A stretch of 64,000 nt of DNA from Gnetum montanum (taxonomy: Eukaryota; Streptophyta; Gnetopsida; Gnetales; Gnetaceae), in assembly GCA_015680685.1 (NCBI GenBank), contig MNCI01009650.1, forward strand, positions 609,540 to 673,539, written 5' to 3'. Position 1 is the first letter of the stretch; every line of letters starts with the position of its first letter. Made by a program: the position numbers and the translations under genes. Shown in pieces: positions 1 through 11,112 of this stretch. The notes under the pieces were generated by a model. The model was not told where the DNA came from, made no database searches, and was given only the letters and a program-made list of their open reading frames with translations.

Positions 1-911
1 TCTTCAATTAAGATATGAAGATTACAACTAGGTTCTTAAAAATCCTCAAATGTCTCAAAACCTATCACACTCAAATGATATTACAAATCATGAGACTCTA
101 CAACCACATAATGGTTGTTCTTAATGCAAGACATAACCAATAGAGAATATCTCCCACAACCCAGAATTAAGATCTTAATTCACAAGTAAGACATAAGAGA
201 ATAGAACACACAAACCAATGCACCACAAGTTGATCTTAGAACTACAATCATCAATTAAACTCACTCAATGTGCTCACTCACTTTTTCTTGCTCAGCTATC
301 CACATAAAAAAGCTTTCTCTCTCTTTCTCATGGTCATCAACAATGATGAATACATCATTATTTATGTTAAACTAGAAGATAAGAAACCTAGAAACCTTTC
401 TTCAACTCAACTTGAGACTCTTCAGATGTTTCCTAAATTTTCTTGCCTTCTTCCCAATTTTTTTCATTAGTTTCAGCTATTTTTTGAATTAGGATTAACA
501 TTTTTGGAAGTTTCCCCATCCATACAGGTCATCTCTGACCTTGGGAAAATGTCTCTATGTCAACCTAGCTCTCCAAAAACATGTCTCCTATTTTCCCAAG
601 ACATCTCTTTCAGAGGTCAAGATGTCTCTACTTCTAATAAGACATCTTGCCCAATACATCTTGTTATCAAATGAGGCATCTCAGGTTTTGGGGAGATGTC
701 TCTCCCAAGACGTCTTCTTCTTAATTGGAACATTTCATCCAAGATTTCAATCCAAATAGTAAAACATCTACTCCAAACTTTAGATGTATTGTGTCACTCC
801 CAAGCCTTAGCCAAGATGCCTTCTAGCCCTTTAAGACATCTCTTCAATGTCTAAAACCTACAAAACACACACATAGGGAAGAACAAGGGAATTGAAATAG
901 GTTCCCCTACA
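1..911 (-). repeat. Chromovirus-type LTR, partial at window edge
   Basis: On the minus strand an LTR-like sequence begins TGTAGGGG at 911 and runs off the window. It aligns by eye with 15301 down to about 14500: shared order of many AGATGTCTC/GAGACATCT words, a block around 30-200 (ACAACCACATAAT, AGACATAACCAAT) and a similar start. The first part of the LTR at 13745 is also related. No open reading frame here looks real. It either is the 3' LTR of the gag/RT remnant to its right or belongs to another element inserted at 911. No clear polypurine tract lies at 912, which favours the second reading. Confidence 0.6.
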
Positions 912-1400
912 CCACATGAGCAAGAACTCATAATGTCTATATCTCATCTTGAAAGATATCTTAGACATATCTACTTCCTATATCCTAATTTGATGATATC
1001 CAAACTTCAAATCTTTCTTAGAGAATACTTTAGCTTTCTACAACTAGTCTAGTAGATCTTTAATCTTGGGTAGATAATATAGTTCCTGATGATTACTTGA
1101 TTCAATTGTTATAGTTGATTCATAACTTTAAAATATCATCATTATTTTTAAAAAAGAGCACTAGAGAATTCCAAGGCATAATACTAGATCAAATTAATCC
1201 CTTATTTATTAACTCTTAAATCTATATCTTAAGTTCAACAAGTTCCATGAAAGTCATTCTATGAGATTCCTTGAAATTTCATTAGATTCTAGGCTTGTGA
1301 GTGCTTCAAAAATCAATTTCTCTATTAGAAGATAATCTAGGAAGTTCATTTTTAAATATATCCGAGAAATTCTAAACTACTAAAATTTGTTTCACATGCA
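912..1400 (-). pseudogene. Ty3/gypsy reverse transcriptase, N-terminal half, degenerate
   Basis: Translated on the minus strand, several frames give the ordered landmarks of a Ty3/gypsy RT: a pre-RT segment like FSDIFKNELPRLSSNREIDF, then MELVELK, then ELINKGLI, then PWNSLVLFFKNNDD, then a degraded form of the INYRxLNxVTIKN block, then GYHQIRI, and finally a degraded KTxFxxRYxHYEF block ending at the LTR at 911. The YxDD catalytic motif is absent because the copy stops before it. Stops and frameshifts are frequent. It is the pol part of the minus-strand chromovirus whose gag lies just to the right; PR between them is not recognisable. Confidence 0.7.
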
Positions 1401-1599
1401 TACAATCTACAAGCATTGGAATTATTCCTTTCTCTAAAGATCTTAGTCGACTTAGAGCTCCTAAGTCTAATTGGTAGGAAAGGATTCTTCCTCTTTTATA
1501 AGTCCTATTTTTTCTTACTACCTAAAATCAAACTGTTCTCTATTACTAAGGCCTTAGTATGGGCTAACTCATACTAGGTTAACCTAACTAGAATCAAGC

Positions 1600-2200
1600 C
1601 TACATGAATAGATTTAATTAATCCTGAGATAAAGTAACCTATCATTTTCTCTTCCTCCTCATAAAGGTGAGGAGCAAACTATACAAATCAAAGGAACTTA
1701 GCATCATACTCCAAAATAGTGAGGTCATCTTACTCTAAATTGGATAGCTCCTTAGCCTTAGTCCTTCTAAACTCCTTAAATACATATCTTAATATGAATA
1801 AGTACACAAACTTAACCTACTCTACCTCTAAGTCCTCTCAAACTTTTTCCACTCTCATTATCTACCATAAAAAACTAGCTATACCTTTGAGTTAATAAGC
1901 AACCAAGTGAGTTTCTTGCACAATGGCATATACCAATAAGTTTTAATATCTTCCTTAACCACTATAAAGATATTATTAGATCTTATGATCATTAAAATTT
2001 GGTAGTTTTAAATGTCTAAACTACTTCATGAGTACTTAGCCAATGGATCCTCTATAACTAGTAGTTGAGTTACGATTGTTTTTATCTACCACTAATTACA
2101 CGTGTATTCTAGCTCCTCAAATATATAAATATCTCTAATACCAAGTCATGTTGCAAGAATTTCCTATTTGGTTATTCAAGGTTTATCCTATTTGAGATCT
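1600..2200 (-). pseudogene. Chromovirus gag fragment, degenerate
   Basis: The minus strand at about 1880-1600 reads, with stops, as the Ty3/gypsy gag core (Retrotrans_gag family): FKEFRRTKAKELSNLE, then LTILEYDAKF, then FAPHLYEEEEKM and GYFISGL. This is the usual order of an FxxKYxP-type segment, a LxQG-type turn, the EYxxxFxxL segment and the KxxxFxxGL segment. The stretch up to 2200 should be the gag N-terminus but is too decayed to read. It sits directly downstream, on the minus strand, of a tRNA-iMet primer site and LTR, as expected for a gag gene. Confidence 0.7.
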
Positions 2201-2260
2201 TGATTGCTTTTCTTTGTTACATCCCTACATGATAATTCTAAGAATACTTATCAAAGATTT

Positions 2261-2273
2261 CACTTTGATACCA
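2261..2273 (-). other. Primer binding site, tRNA-iMet type
   Basis: Three bases after the LTR end (minus strand ...GTTACA at 2277) comes TGGTATCAAAGTG, a one-mismatch form of the TGGTATCAGAG primer site complementary to the 3' end of plant initiator tRNA-Met. This is usual for chromoviruses and fixes the orientation of the element as minus. Confidence 0.75.
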
Positions 2274-2276
2274 AAT

Positions 2277-3369
2277 TGTAACACCTCTTAACCTATGCAT
2301 ATACTAGAAAGGTATTACTTAGAAAATTAAATTGCAACTTAATAAAATTGATAGGATGTCAAAAAAAATTATAGAAAAAGCAACAGACTTTCAAATACAA
2401 GCACAAAGGAGCATAAAAATTAAAGAATAATTTCAACATAAAATTTTAATCCTAATAGTCCCTTCTACATAAAACCAACCTATTCACTCACAAGTTTCAC
2501 AAGTAGCTATAATAATAGTTTGTTACCCCTAATACACAAGCCAAAATATACAATAGCCAAACATTATTATTATAATTTAATAAATAATGTGATATTCCAA
2601 TTATATTAAGGAACTATACCATTGTAAATGCTAAATTAACATTGCAAATAGAAACTTAAATAAAATAAAAAGTAAAGGTAGGCCTACATCAAAGATATGT
2701 AAGTACAAAGTCCACATATGTCAACCCAAGGGCATATAACTACAAAGGCACTATTTAAACATTTTAGCTTAGAAATTACAAAAAAAATCAACATAACAAA
2801 TACTAGAAAATGTATAAATGCTAATCTAAGCATTAGCTTCTCCAACTACTCCTTATAACAAATGCATGTTTTACTTGAAATGTAAAAATAAAGGGGAAAG
2901 TCAATTCACATGATTGAGTAGGAAAAAGAAATTATAAATACTACCTTAAGGGTTTTCGAAGCAAGAATTAGATAGTTGAGCAACCATGCATAAGGACTAT
3001 GACATTCAAAAATATTAACCTTAAACATATAAATAAACATCCAAATTACCAAATAAATAATATTTCATGGTCAAAATATCTTAATCGAATTTCATTACCA
3101 TCCAACCCCAAACTTGTGAAAGCTAGCTTTAACCTCTCAATATTTAAATATCCAAGATGAAATGTTTAATTTTTGTATACAAAAATATTTTTCAACTAAA
3201 CAAAACATATCTTCAAGGCTTATTTAATGTTTCTTAAGTCTCATACCAAGTTTAGCACAAATGTCATCTCATTTTTTTTCTTAACTAAGTACCCAAAAGC
3301 TTCCTTCATGTAACATTATTTAAAACCCAACATGACATTGACTTTACTAATGTAAATAATGAAGGGCTT
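2277..3369 (-). repeat. Chromovirus LTR (5' LTR of remnant F1), cut by element A1
   Basis: The minus-strand LTR ends GTTACA at 2277. The block 2277-3369 aligns with 12293-13430: the TGTAACAC edge, AAAGGTATTACTTAGAAAAT, the GGGGAAAG...AATTCAC stretch near 2890, the CATCCAACCCCAAAC block near 3100 and TTGACTTTACTA near 3340. It is interrupted at 3369 where A1 begins. The remaining LTR start was not found to the right of A1, so it has been lost or is too diverged. Confidence 0.65.
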
Positions 3370-4153
3370 TGATGGGACGTGATATCGCATGGGCCACGAT
3401 ACACAATATCGTGTCTTCCCTTGCGATATCGCGTACGCGATATCGCAGTCCATCGCAATGTCTATAAATAAGAAGCGGCTCTCCCTTTTTCATAATTAGG
3501 AGTTAGAAGTAGCAAAGCTCTAGTAGTTTGATCCCTCCAGAGATAGATTATTTTCCTATGTCTACCCGTAGTGTGGTGAATGTAATTGTACAGCATTCTT
3601 TATTCGAGTGTGACGTACTTGGATGTGCACATGACCAGCAATAAAGATCGAGATTACTTCATCATTGTAGCATTCACTTTGTTATGTATTTAATTAATTG
3701 TTATTTACTTCTTTCTCTCTCACCCTTATCTCCTAGTAACGCCGAGTGAGTACAACTTTATTATGAGCATTTAAGTATGACTACTTGGTATCCTAGTGGC
3801 ATACCTAGGATCTGCGCTTGGTAATCCCAGTGGTAGTCATGCACAAGGTCCAAGATGTGTACAATTGATCAAGAAATCAGATGCTCATCGCACTTAGGCT
3901 AGATTAGATTCTCTTACCCTTTCCGTCCTAGCTTAGCTTAGTTAGTATTATTTTCCACTGCCTTCAGGAGTAGCATTAGGTTAGAACACATCATACACCT
4001 CACTCTGGACTAAACCATACATGACAAATATAATACTAGTCTAGGTGGGAAGATAGCAAACTGCGACCTAAGGATAACTGTCTAGGTGCTACAACTAGTT
4101 CGTCGGCGGAGTTATTCATATGGTTGAGTGTAGGGGTATCCCGCCACTCATCA
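3370..4153 (+). repeat. 5' LTR of A1
   Basis: 784 bp, TGATG...CATCA. U3 contains a perfect 26-bp palindrome at 3422-3447 centred on GCGTACGC and further GATATCG words. A TATAAATA box is at 3463-3470 and AATAAA at 3640-3645. The 3' half from about 3805 matches 10733-11112 closely (TACCTAGGATCT, GGTAGTCATGCACAAGGTCC, GCACTTAGGCTAGATTAGA). The whole LTR also matches 60870-61673. Confidence 0.85.
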
Positions 4154-4154
4154 T

Positions 4155-4172
4155 TGGCACTGTTTCCGGGGA
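4155..4172 (+). other. Primer binding site, tRNA-Asp type (A1)
   Basis: TGGCACTGTTTCCGGGGA follows the LTR. It differs at a few positions from TGGCGCCGTTGCCGGGGA, the complement of the 3' end of plant tRNA-Asp, the usual Athila primer site. Confidence 0.8.
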
Positions 4173-4284
4173 CAGTGCTAGTTATATAGATTAGTTATAT
4201 CATACAAGGTCGTTGTATAGGACTTAACAATATATCTCTTAGAAAGAAGTAATTATAAAATGTCACATAAATTCACACACAACA

Positions 4285-6261
4285 ATGCCTCTCCTACAAA
4301 ATCACGATAATGTCACGCTTAGTGAGGAAGTTCATTGGAGAACCAACGAACTATATGACGATGAAGATTTGAGTATACAACCTAAAGTGGGAGTTTCTTA
4401 TAGAAATGAACAAAAACAATGTCATCGCAACACACGAAGACATAACTTACTTGATGACGATGAACCCCCACTGGCCACTACAAGCCTAACGCAAATGCAG
4501 GAGGCTATTCAAATCTCACGTAGGCATCGTAAAGAGAGCCGACTACCCAAGCTTGATTTTAAAAACTTTCCTGAATTTTCAGGAGGCTATGACTTAGATC
4601 CGCATCAACATTTACTAGCCTTCTACGATGCCTGCACATGGAATAACATTGATAACGGGTGGCAAAAACTTAAGCTCCTTCCTATGACACTCATTGACCA
4701 AGCAAAAGTATGGTATAGATTGTTAAAACCAAATTCAATATGACGTTGGTCAACAATGTTAGAAGTTTTTAATGAAAAATATCAAACCTACACAAGAGTA
4801 TCAACCTTGAGGAAACAAATCCAAGGATGGAAACAAGCACAACATGAACCCTTGGACATGGCCTTAGAAAGATATTATGCACTATTAAAAAACTATCCAG
4901 GCCATGGGTTTTCTAAGGAAAGGCTAATGTACCATATTATTGATGGGCTACATAATGAAACAAGAGAGACATTAGAAGTATATTCCCAAGGTCAACTATA
5001 CGAACTACGAACCCATCAAATCCAAGAGAAGTGGGTAGCAAAAGAAGAAGGAGAAATGGCTAGATGGGAGAGTGTTGAAAAACATCAACGGAACCAAAAT
5101 CTCAACTTAACAAAGGTCCCTGATCATAAAAAGGAGAAATCAACCAATCTCACTGTGGAAACATCATCTTTTCCAATACAACAAATATTAGAAGAAGTCG
5201 AGGCAAAGATCAATAAGATGTTGGAATGGATGAATCAAAAGTGTGGAGAATATATCAACAATATTGGAGATAGAGTTTTGACAACCCAAGAAGCATGACG
5301 AAACATTAGACATTCAGAAAAAAAGAATAAAGGGAATAAGTGCTCAACTACTAATCATACGTATGAATGCAACATATGCCTGTACGATCACCCGAAAGGC
5401 CAATGCCCAATATTGTTACATTTACATGAGCATTGGGGAAACACATTACATCCAAAGTTCGTATAGAGATATTGTGTTAGACCATAGTGGCAACCATCCC
5501 AGTCATGGGGGAGACCACCCTTAGACTAGAGGCACGCTTCATATTATCCAAATCCAAATGCTTATCACGTTCAACACCCTATTTCTGCAATTGGGCCAAC
5601 ACACTTTATCTCACCACAGTATCATTCTCCTCAATACTGTCAACCCATGCCTCCAACACAACCACCACCTTGTGCACCTTATACTCCTAACTTTCAACAT
5701 TCTCATCCTTTTCCTCCTTATACATCACTACCAACCATTCCTAAGGTGCCTGCACCACCACAAAAACCTATGAATGACACTTGTGCTACTACTACTAACC
5801 GCAGTGAAAATCCTCCTCAACATCAAAAGTGTCCTTTCTTTAAACATGGCCGTAAGAAGGGACAATACAATTTCGAGGCCACTGCATCTTCCAACTCAGC
5901 ACAAGTCCCACACTATGGTGCACCCTTACCTTCGAACCCAACATCTCATGTAACATCATCAGGGCCACCAACTCACACTCCAACAACAATATAGCCCAAT
6001 GAACACAACCATGGGAGGCATCATCCCAATCCTTGCATACCATCTAACGGTCCCAAACATCATAGTAGTTCAACTCATTATCCGGGAACTACATCGCATA
6101 AAGTGCCCCACTATGCTCATTATAATCAAGTGTGTGAACCTCGATGGGGTAAGTATGTCCACGTTCCAATACTTCCAACATGCAAGGATTCTCACCCTCC
6201 ATTTATTAATCCTTGCCATGCTCAATTGTTTAGTTATGGGGGATATCCCCCATTTCAATAA
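4285..6261 (+). pseudogene. Athila-like gag of A1
   Basis: One reading frame of about 658 codons stays open across the region apart from roughly half a dozen in-frame stops (for example TGA at 4741, TGA at 5296, TAG at 5992), with no frameshift. The start MPLLQNHDN is shared with A2 (61809). The gag core is at residues 85-250 (LDFKNFPEFSGGYDLDPHQH, WQKLKLLPMTL, VWYRLLKPNS, LRKQIQGWKQAQHEPLDMAL, RLMYHIIDGL). A zinc-knuckle-like CNICLYDHPKGQC (C-x2-C-x3-H-x4-C, one residue short of the usual spacing) lies near residue 370. The C-terminal third is Pro/Tyr/His rich (QPMPPTQPPPCAPY). Gag would form the particle and bind element RNA. No protease follows it. Confidence 0.85.
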
Positions 6262-7369
6262 CAAGCAGGGTTAATAAATATTTTTTAGTTTCTTTAATTT
6301 TTCAATTTTTGTTTTCTAGTTTTTCATTTTTCAACTTTTTGTTTTATCTTTTTATTTGTTGCGTTTTTTTCTTTTTATGTTTTTTGTAAGTAATCTCATC
6401 TACAAATAAAACACTCATGTGGAACGTTGGTTGAGGTGTGTTGTATGTTATTAAGTCATGAGTGATCAATTATTTGGAACAGTGAGCCCANATTCTAGGG
6501 GGTCCCACTAGAAAGACATGCACCCATGCCTAAAGGTTGGTGGCTTCTCTGGATTCAGTAAAGTGAAAAAAAAGAAAAAGAGAAAAGAAGGAAGTGCCAC
6601 AAAACAAAAATCACTCCTCCCTTAAACAAAATGCCAAGTGATCGTATGCCTTCTTGTTGTGGTACTCTCATAGTTGCTCAGCATGAGATGAAACAATGTG
6701 ATGTTAATGATTATAGGAATGGACTTGGTCCTAATCTTGGAACAATGGTTCAAGGACATATTAATCATGCTTTACATGCAGAATTCATTATGCACTGGGT
6801 CCATTACCTCATGTCCCAATCTCTACGATCCCTTCTCTACTTCGTCTCATCTCATCTCATTGTTCGTGTAATTGTAGCTCGTGTCCCATGTAGCATAGAA
6901 TTTTCATCTCATTCTAGTGATATTTACATGTGTGTGTTTTATGGAGTTAGTGTAGATTACATTTAACCCTTCTAGTGCCCACGGACACTTTAAGTGTGGT
7001 TACACAAGGGCATTATAGGTTGAAGCCTGCTTTGGGGAGGACCCACTTGTGTAATTTTATGGTAATCTTCACTAATTCTCTAGCTCACATACACAATTTC
7101 TTACCCTCAGATTAATTTTTCATAATCCTCTTTCCCTACTATTATCCCTCTAAATTTTAACGTTCTAATGTACCATTACATTCCCTTTTTTCTTAATCAC
7201 CAAATTTTTACGGCTAAAGTTCACATCATTATCATTCATGGTGCCTCTTGAAACAATTAAATTACCCTAGGACATATTAATACTTGCAAATGTCCTCAAT
7301 TTTCAACATTAATTTCAAAAAAATTCTTAAAAATTTGGTATTTCCTTGGTGTCTCACATCACTAGGGAT
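6262..7369 (+). other. Noncoding spacer of A1
   Basis: T-rich DNA without a convincing gene. An open frame at 6631-6966 has no recognisable motif and is probably chance. The segment around 6985-7090 (CACAAGGGCAT..., GGGGAGGACCCACTTG, TTCTTACCCTCAG) matches the 3' untranslated region of element B at about 58923-59010, so this is Athila 3' noncoding sequence placed directly behind gag. A single undetermined base is at 6492. Confidence 0.6.
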
Positions 7370-7371
7370 GA

Positions 7372-7428
7372 GATATCGCGTATGCGATGTATCGTACGCG
7401 ATATCGCGTCCTATTTTCCTATAAATAG
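7372..7428 (+). promoter_or_regulatory. Promoter-like palindrome block with TATA box inside A1
   Basis: GATATCGCG at 7372-7380 and CGCGATATCGCG at 7397-7408 frame an imperfect palindrome, followed at 7420-7428 by TATAAATAG. This is the same arrangement as the U3 of the A1 LTR (palindrome 3422-3447, TATA 3463), but the sequence beyond is not LTR-like. It is either an internal promoter for the ORF starting at 7902 or the start of a diverged 3' LTR into which that ORF was inserted. Confidence 0.5.
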
Positions 7429-7901
7429 GCAACCCCCACCGTAACACTTAGCATCATTTTTCCATTCACGTGAGGGGAGTTGTTGAAATTTTTCTCTGTG
7501 ACTTGCGATTGTGTAACCCTTGATTTTTCACTTATATCTTGCTCACTGGTGCTCCGATTTTAATTCTGTTTGAACCTACTTGAACCCAGAGTGTTCAATT
7601 TAGTCATGGGGGAGAGACACTGACCGAAAAGTGCCTAAATTTTTTGAAATTTATCATCGCCCAAAGGACATCAACTAGGGTAATTAACTTTAACACTTAG
7701 AATAATTATGCCTAAAAATCATTCAACCCTTAGGTATACCGGGAGATTAAAATGGAAACCACCTAAGTCACAGGACTCATTATTATAAACTTTCAGGCAC
7801 TATCACACGTGATAACATAAGATCTTTAATTAAGGCAAGTAGTAAGGTATAACTTGACGTTGAAAACAACCTTACTAATGCTTGACCTGTGTGATTGTAG
7901 A

Positions 7902-10583
7902 ATGACCCCAAAACATGCACAGCAGGAGGGTCCTGTTCAAGGTGGAATGAAACGATCTCAGAGAGGTGGAAGACAAGGCCCTGCCAGACAACATATAGAA
8001 CAAGAGGTGCAATCATTTAGCATCCATCATAGTGAACCTCCTACCAAATGGTCTGGGCAGGCAAAAGGAGGAGCTGCTACTGCGCCTAAACCGGGACAAC
8101 AACTCACGTTGCCCCAGTAATGTGTTCAGGCTATCCATGAGAAGTCCACATTCGCTATGGTGATTGTGGAGTTAAACTTCAAATATTTTGCAAAGTTCAC
8201 TCCTGAGGCTGTTAGGGATCACCTCAAAGGGTCTCCCTTTTGGCCTATCCTCTCTGAAAGTGGTGCCTAGTACCTAGGAAAAATGTACCAGTTCTGGCAC
8301 AATAGGGAGCAGGGCACCATAGTTAATATTTGTGGTGTGACAATTGACTTCTCTGCATAGGCAATTTTGGAAGTGTTAAACCTTTCGAACTCAGGGCCCT
8401 AGGTTTCTTGGTTATCCACCCGTTTAGACCCTGATGTGTGAAAGGATTGGTTAGAGAAGGCTTATGGCAGAGACAAAGCATTTGGTGAATTGACGACGGA
8501 AGAGAGAGTTTATTTCAAAATCAGAACATATCACCTCTTCCCCACAAAAGGCTTAAAAAGAATATCCACATATGCGACTAGAGGATGTGCAGTGTTGATG
8601 TGAAAAGTTAATGCTAACCTACCCAATCTATATTTGACGGAGATCCTGAGGTAATTCGAAGAATGGAAGACAGGGAAGATGACGTTGCCTTTCCCATGTC
8701 TTATCAAAAAGCTCTGCCAACATGCTAGTATTTTAGGGTACACTAATGACATCCTCCAAAAAGCACAAAATGCTTCATACACTGAATTGCTAAAGGTGCC
8801 AGCTCCAAGAAAGAGCACTGGCAAAGAGCTGAGACCAGAACAAGAAGGACAAGAAGAAGAACAGGGGGTCGGAACCAATGAACCTCTAGCCACAGGTCCT
8901 AGCCAACAATAAGAAGTAGGGCCCAGCACAAGCCAAGATCAGCCATCGCTGCTGCAAGACTACAGACCATCGATGAGCCATCTGAGGGCCATCGCTAAGA
9001 CGGTCAGTTGGGGAAGTCATGATGACGCAAACCTCTTTCACGTCATCGATGATGCCAATCAGCCTACAGTTTCATTAGATCACACAAGGGCTGAATTATC
9101 CATTCAAACAGGAGGAGGAGAAAGTAGATGGTCACAACATATCTCAGGAAACGCGGCATCTTTCCAGGTGTAGTTAGAGACTGGTGAAGGGGCCACTGTG
9201 GTGGTCATGCAACACCAGAATGCTGTGGGAGCTACAGAAGTGGTCATAGACCACATCAAAGAATCTTTTAATGTACCTGTTGTGCCACCGGTAGATCTCT
9301 CAGGAGCACAGGATGCTTAAACTCTGGCCAGAACCTCAATGACTCATGCAGAACATGAGGATGTACTTGATAGATTACTTCAAACAGGGCAAGTAATGAT
9401 GTCCCTGTTTGACATCCCTTAGGATGTCATAGCAATTCAAGTAGACCTCATTTCCACAAAGGGAAAGCTGGTCATATCCAAAGTAAGGGCCAAGCATGCT
9501 AAAGCTGAAGTGCAGAGACTACAAGAGCAGCTCGTAGCCTTACAAGCAGCATAGCAAGATCCTCTACAATTTGTTCCTATAGACCAGTTAGAAAATTTTA
9601 GAATGGAGCAGCTAACAAAATTAATAATAGAGAATAAGAAGGTGGTAGGAGAAAAGGAGATGGTTGTTTGGGATGCCTCCACATCACAGGTGCAAACCCA
9701 TGTGCATCTTAAGGTACTCAAGGCCTTAGAAGAAGAAAATAAGTAGTTGATTGCAGACAATCTTTGGTTGACCACTGTAGAAAAATAAAAGAATGTTCTC
9801 GATGAACACTTCCATCAGTTATGAGAACAATTCATCTACTTCAACCGAGATGTGAGCTATTTAGCTAGAGAAAACTGAACCCTCTCAATGGAGAAGGTAC
9901 GCGCTATTCACCAAAAGTTAGCAATTGAGATAAGCGCATGGCAGAATGAGGCTAAAAGACATGAGAAGCTGAAGGAGCACTTCCATGATTAGGTGGGGAT
10001 GTACAAAAAAATCCTAGAGAAGGAGATCCATATGGCCAAGGCCCAAATTAATAATATCAGTGCTCAACACACTGATTGGTGGGCCATATTAGACACATAT
10101 GCCTTCGTCCACCAAGTGGAAGTTAAGAACCGAGACCTGCAGACTCAAGACTTGACAAAGTACATGGAGTTGGCAAACCTTAGATATGCCAACCTTGCCA
10201 TGTTAATAGTAGGATGCCTGAGATTAGAGCTTGAGAAATATGTAGCTTCCACCCATATCAAATATGAAGCAGAATTTGCAGAGCGCAAGAAGCTGGTTGA
10301 GAAACTAGATGTCGCAAATTCTAAACTTGAGGTGGTAAAAGCAAGCTACCAGGGACAGAAAGACGTTGCATCCAACTTGGCTCAATGGCTAATAGATCTT
10401 CATGAATACAAGGACAAAGCCAAAGCCTATGAAGAGGAACGACAAGTGTTCACGGTGTGGTATGTCAAAGCCAACCAGATGTTCCCGCAACTACCCTGTC
10501 TGTGGGAAGTGTCGACCCCATCAAACATTGGAACACTAGCATGGATGGCACAAGACCCTCAGACCAAAGAGGAAAAGCTCTAG
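7902..10583 (+). pseudogene. Unidentified long ORF of A1 with C-terminal coiled coil
   Basis: About 893 codons stay in a single frame with some 17 in-frame stops (TAG, TAA, TGA) and no frameshift. The N-terminus is basic and Gln/Gly rich. Residues about 85-260 form a globular region (FAKFTPEAVRDHLKGSPFWP, MYQFWHNREQGTIVNICGVT, TTEERVYFKIRTYHLFPTKG) resembling the 'putative plant transposon protein' type domain found in extra ORFs of plant LTR elements. This assignment is from memory and tentative. Residues about 500-860 are rich in Glu/Lys/Leu heptads (AEVQRLQEQLVALQAA, ERKKLVEKLDVANSKLEVVK), a likely long coiled coil. It may be an extra or env-like-position ORF. It shows no visible similarity to the antisense gene of C and D. 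Confidence 0.55.
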
Positions 10584-10732
10584 GCCATACTTCAATGCCA
10601 TCAAGCTTCAAAGCCTGGAGCACATGACAAAGGGAAAACACCCATGGAGGAGCCACCACCACCAGGAACTACATGAGTTCCACCTTTTTGTAGTTGTAGT
10701 ATTTTTTCTGTGTTATGTCTTACCACACTGCG

Positions 10733-11112
10733 TACCTAGGATCTATGCTTGGTAATCCTAGTGGTAGTCATGCACAAGGTCCAAGATGTGTACGGTTGAT
10801 CAAGGAATCAGATTCTCATCGCACTTAGGCTAGATTAGATTCTCTTACCCTTTCCCTCCTAGCTTAGCTTAGTTAGTATTATTTTCCACTACCTTGAGGA
10901 GTAGCATTAGGTTAGAACACATCATACACCTTACTCTGGACTAAACCATACGTGACAAATATAATACTAGTCTAGGTGGGAAGAAAGCAAACTGCGACCT
11001 AAGGATAACTGTCTAGGTGCCACAACTAGTCCGTTTGCAGAGTTCGACCAGATCGTGTGTGAAAACGCTTGTATTCATATGGTTGAGTGTAGGGGTATCT
11101 CACCACTCATCA
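10733..11112 (+). repeat. 3' LTR of A1, 3' half only
   Basis: Matches the 3' half of the 5' LTR from TACCTAGGATCT to CACTCATCA, with a few substitutions and an extra segment near 11041-11075 (GTGTGAAAACGCTTG) that is also present in A2's LTR. The U3 and R half is missing; ORF-flanking DNA is joined directly to it. Confidence 0.85.

Larger units (their letters stand above)
3370..11112 (+). mobile_element. Athila-like, pol-less element A1
   Basis: Order: LTR 3370-4153, tRNA-Asp primer site, gag 4285-6261, noncoding spacer, promoter-like block at 7372, second ORF 7902-10583, partial 3' LTR 10733-11112. LTR ends are TGATG and CATCA. Flanks GGCTT (3365-3369) and GGATT (11113-11117) match at 4 of 5 bases, a plausible mutated target duplication. 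No protease, RT, RNase H or integrase was found between the LTRs, so it would depend on a full-length Athila element such as B, whose gag and LTR end are related. It may instead be two elements merged by recombination near 7370. Confidence 0.65.

Noticed and set aside
6631-6966. 111-codon plus-strand open frame in A1's spacer
   Set aside because: No motif, low-complexity end, and the flanks match Athila 3' noncoding DNA; probably chance.
7902-10583. A1's extra ORF considered a third copy of the antisense gene of C and D
   Set aside because: Both end in coiled coils, but none of the conserved blocks (FMVGPTLRGA, LFQNPPG, SHFTFAFF) is present, it has no introns within the frame, and it is in sense orientation.
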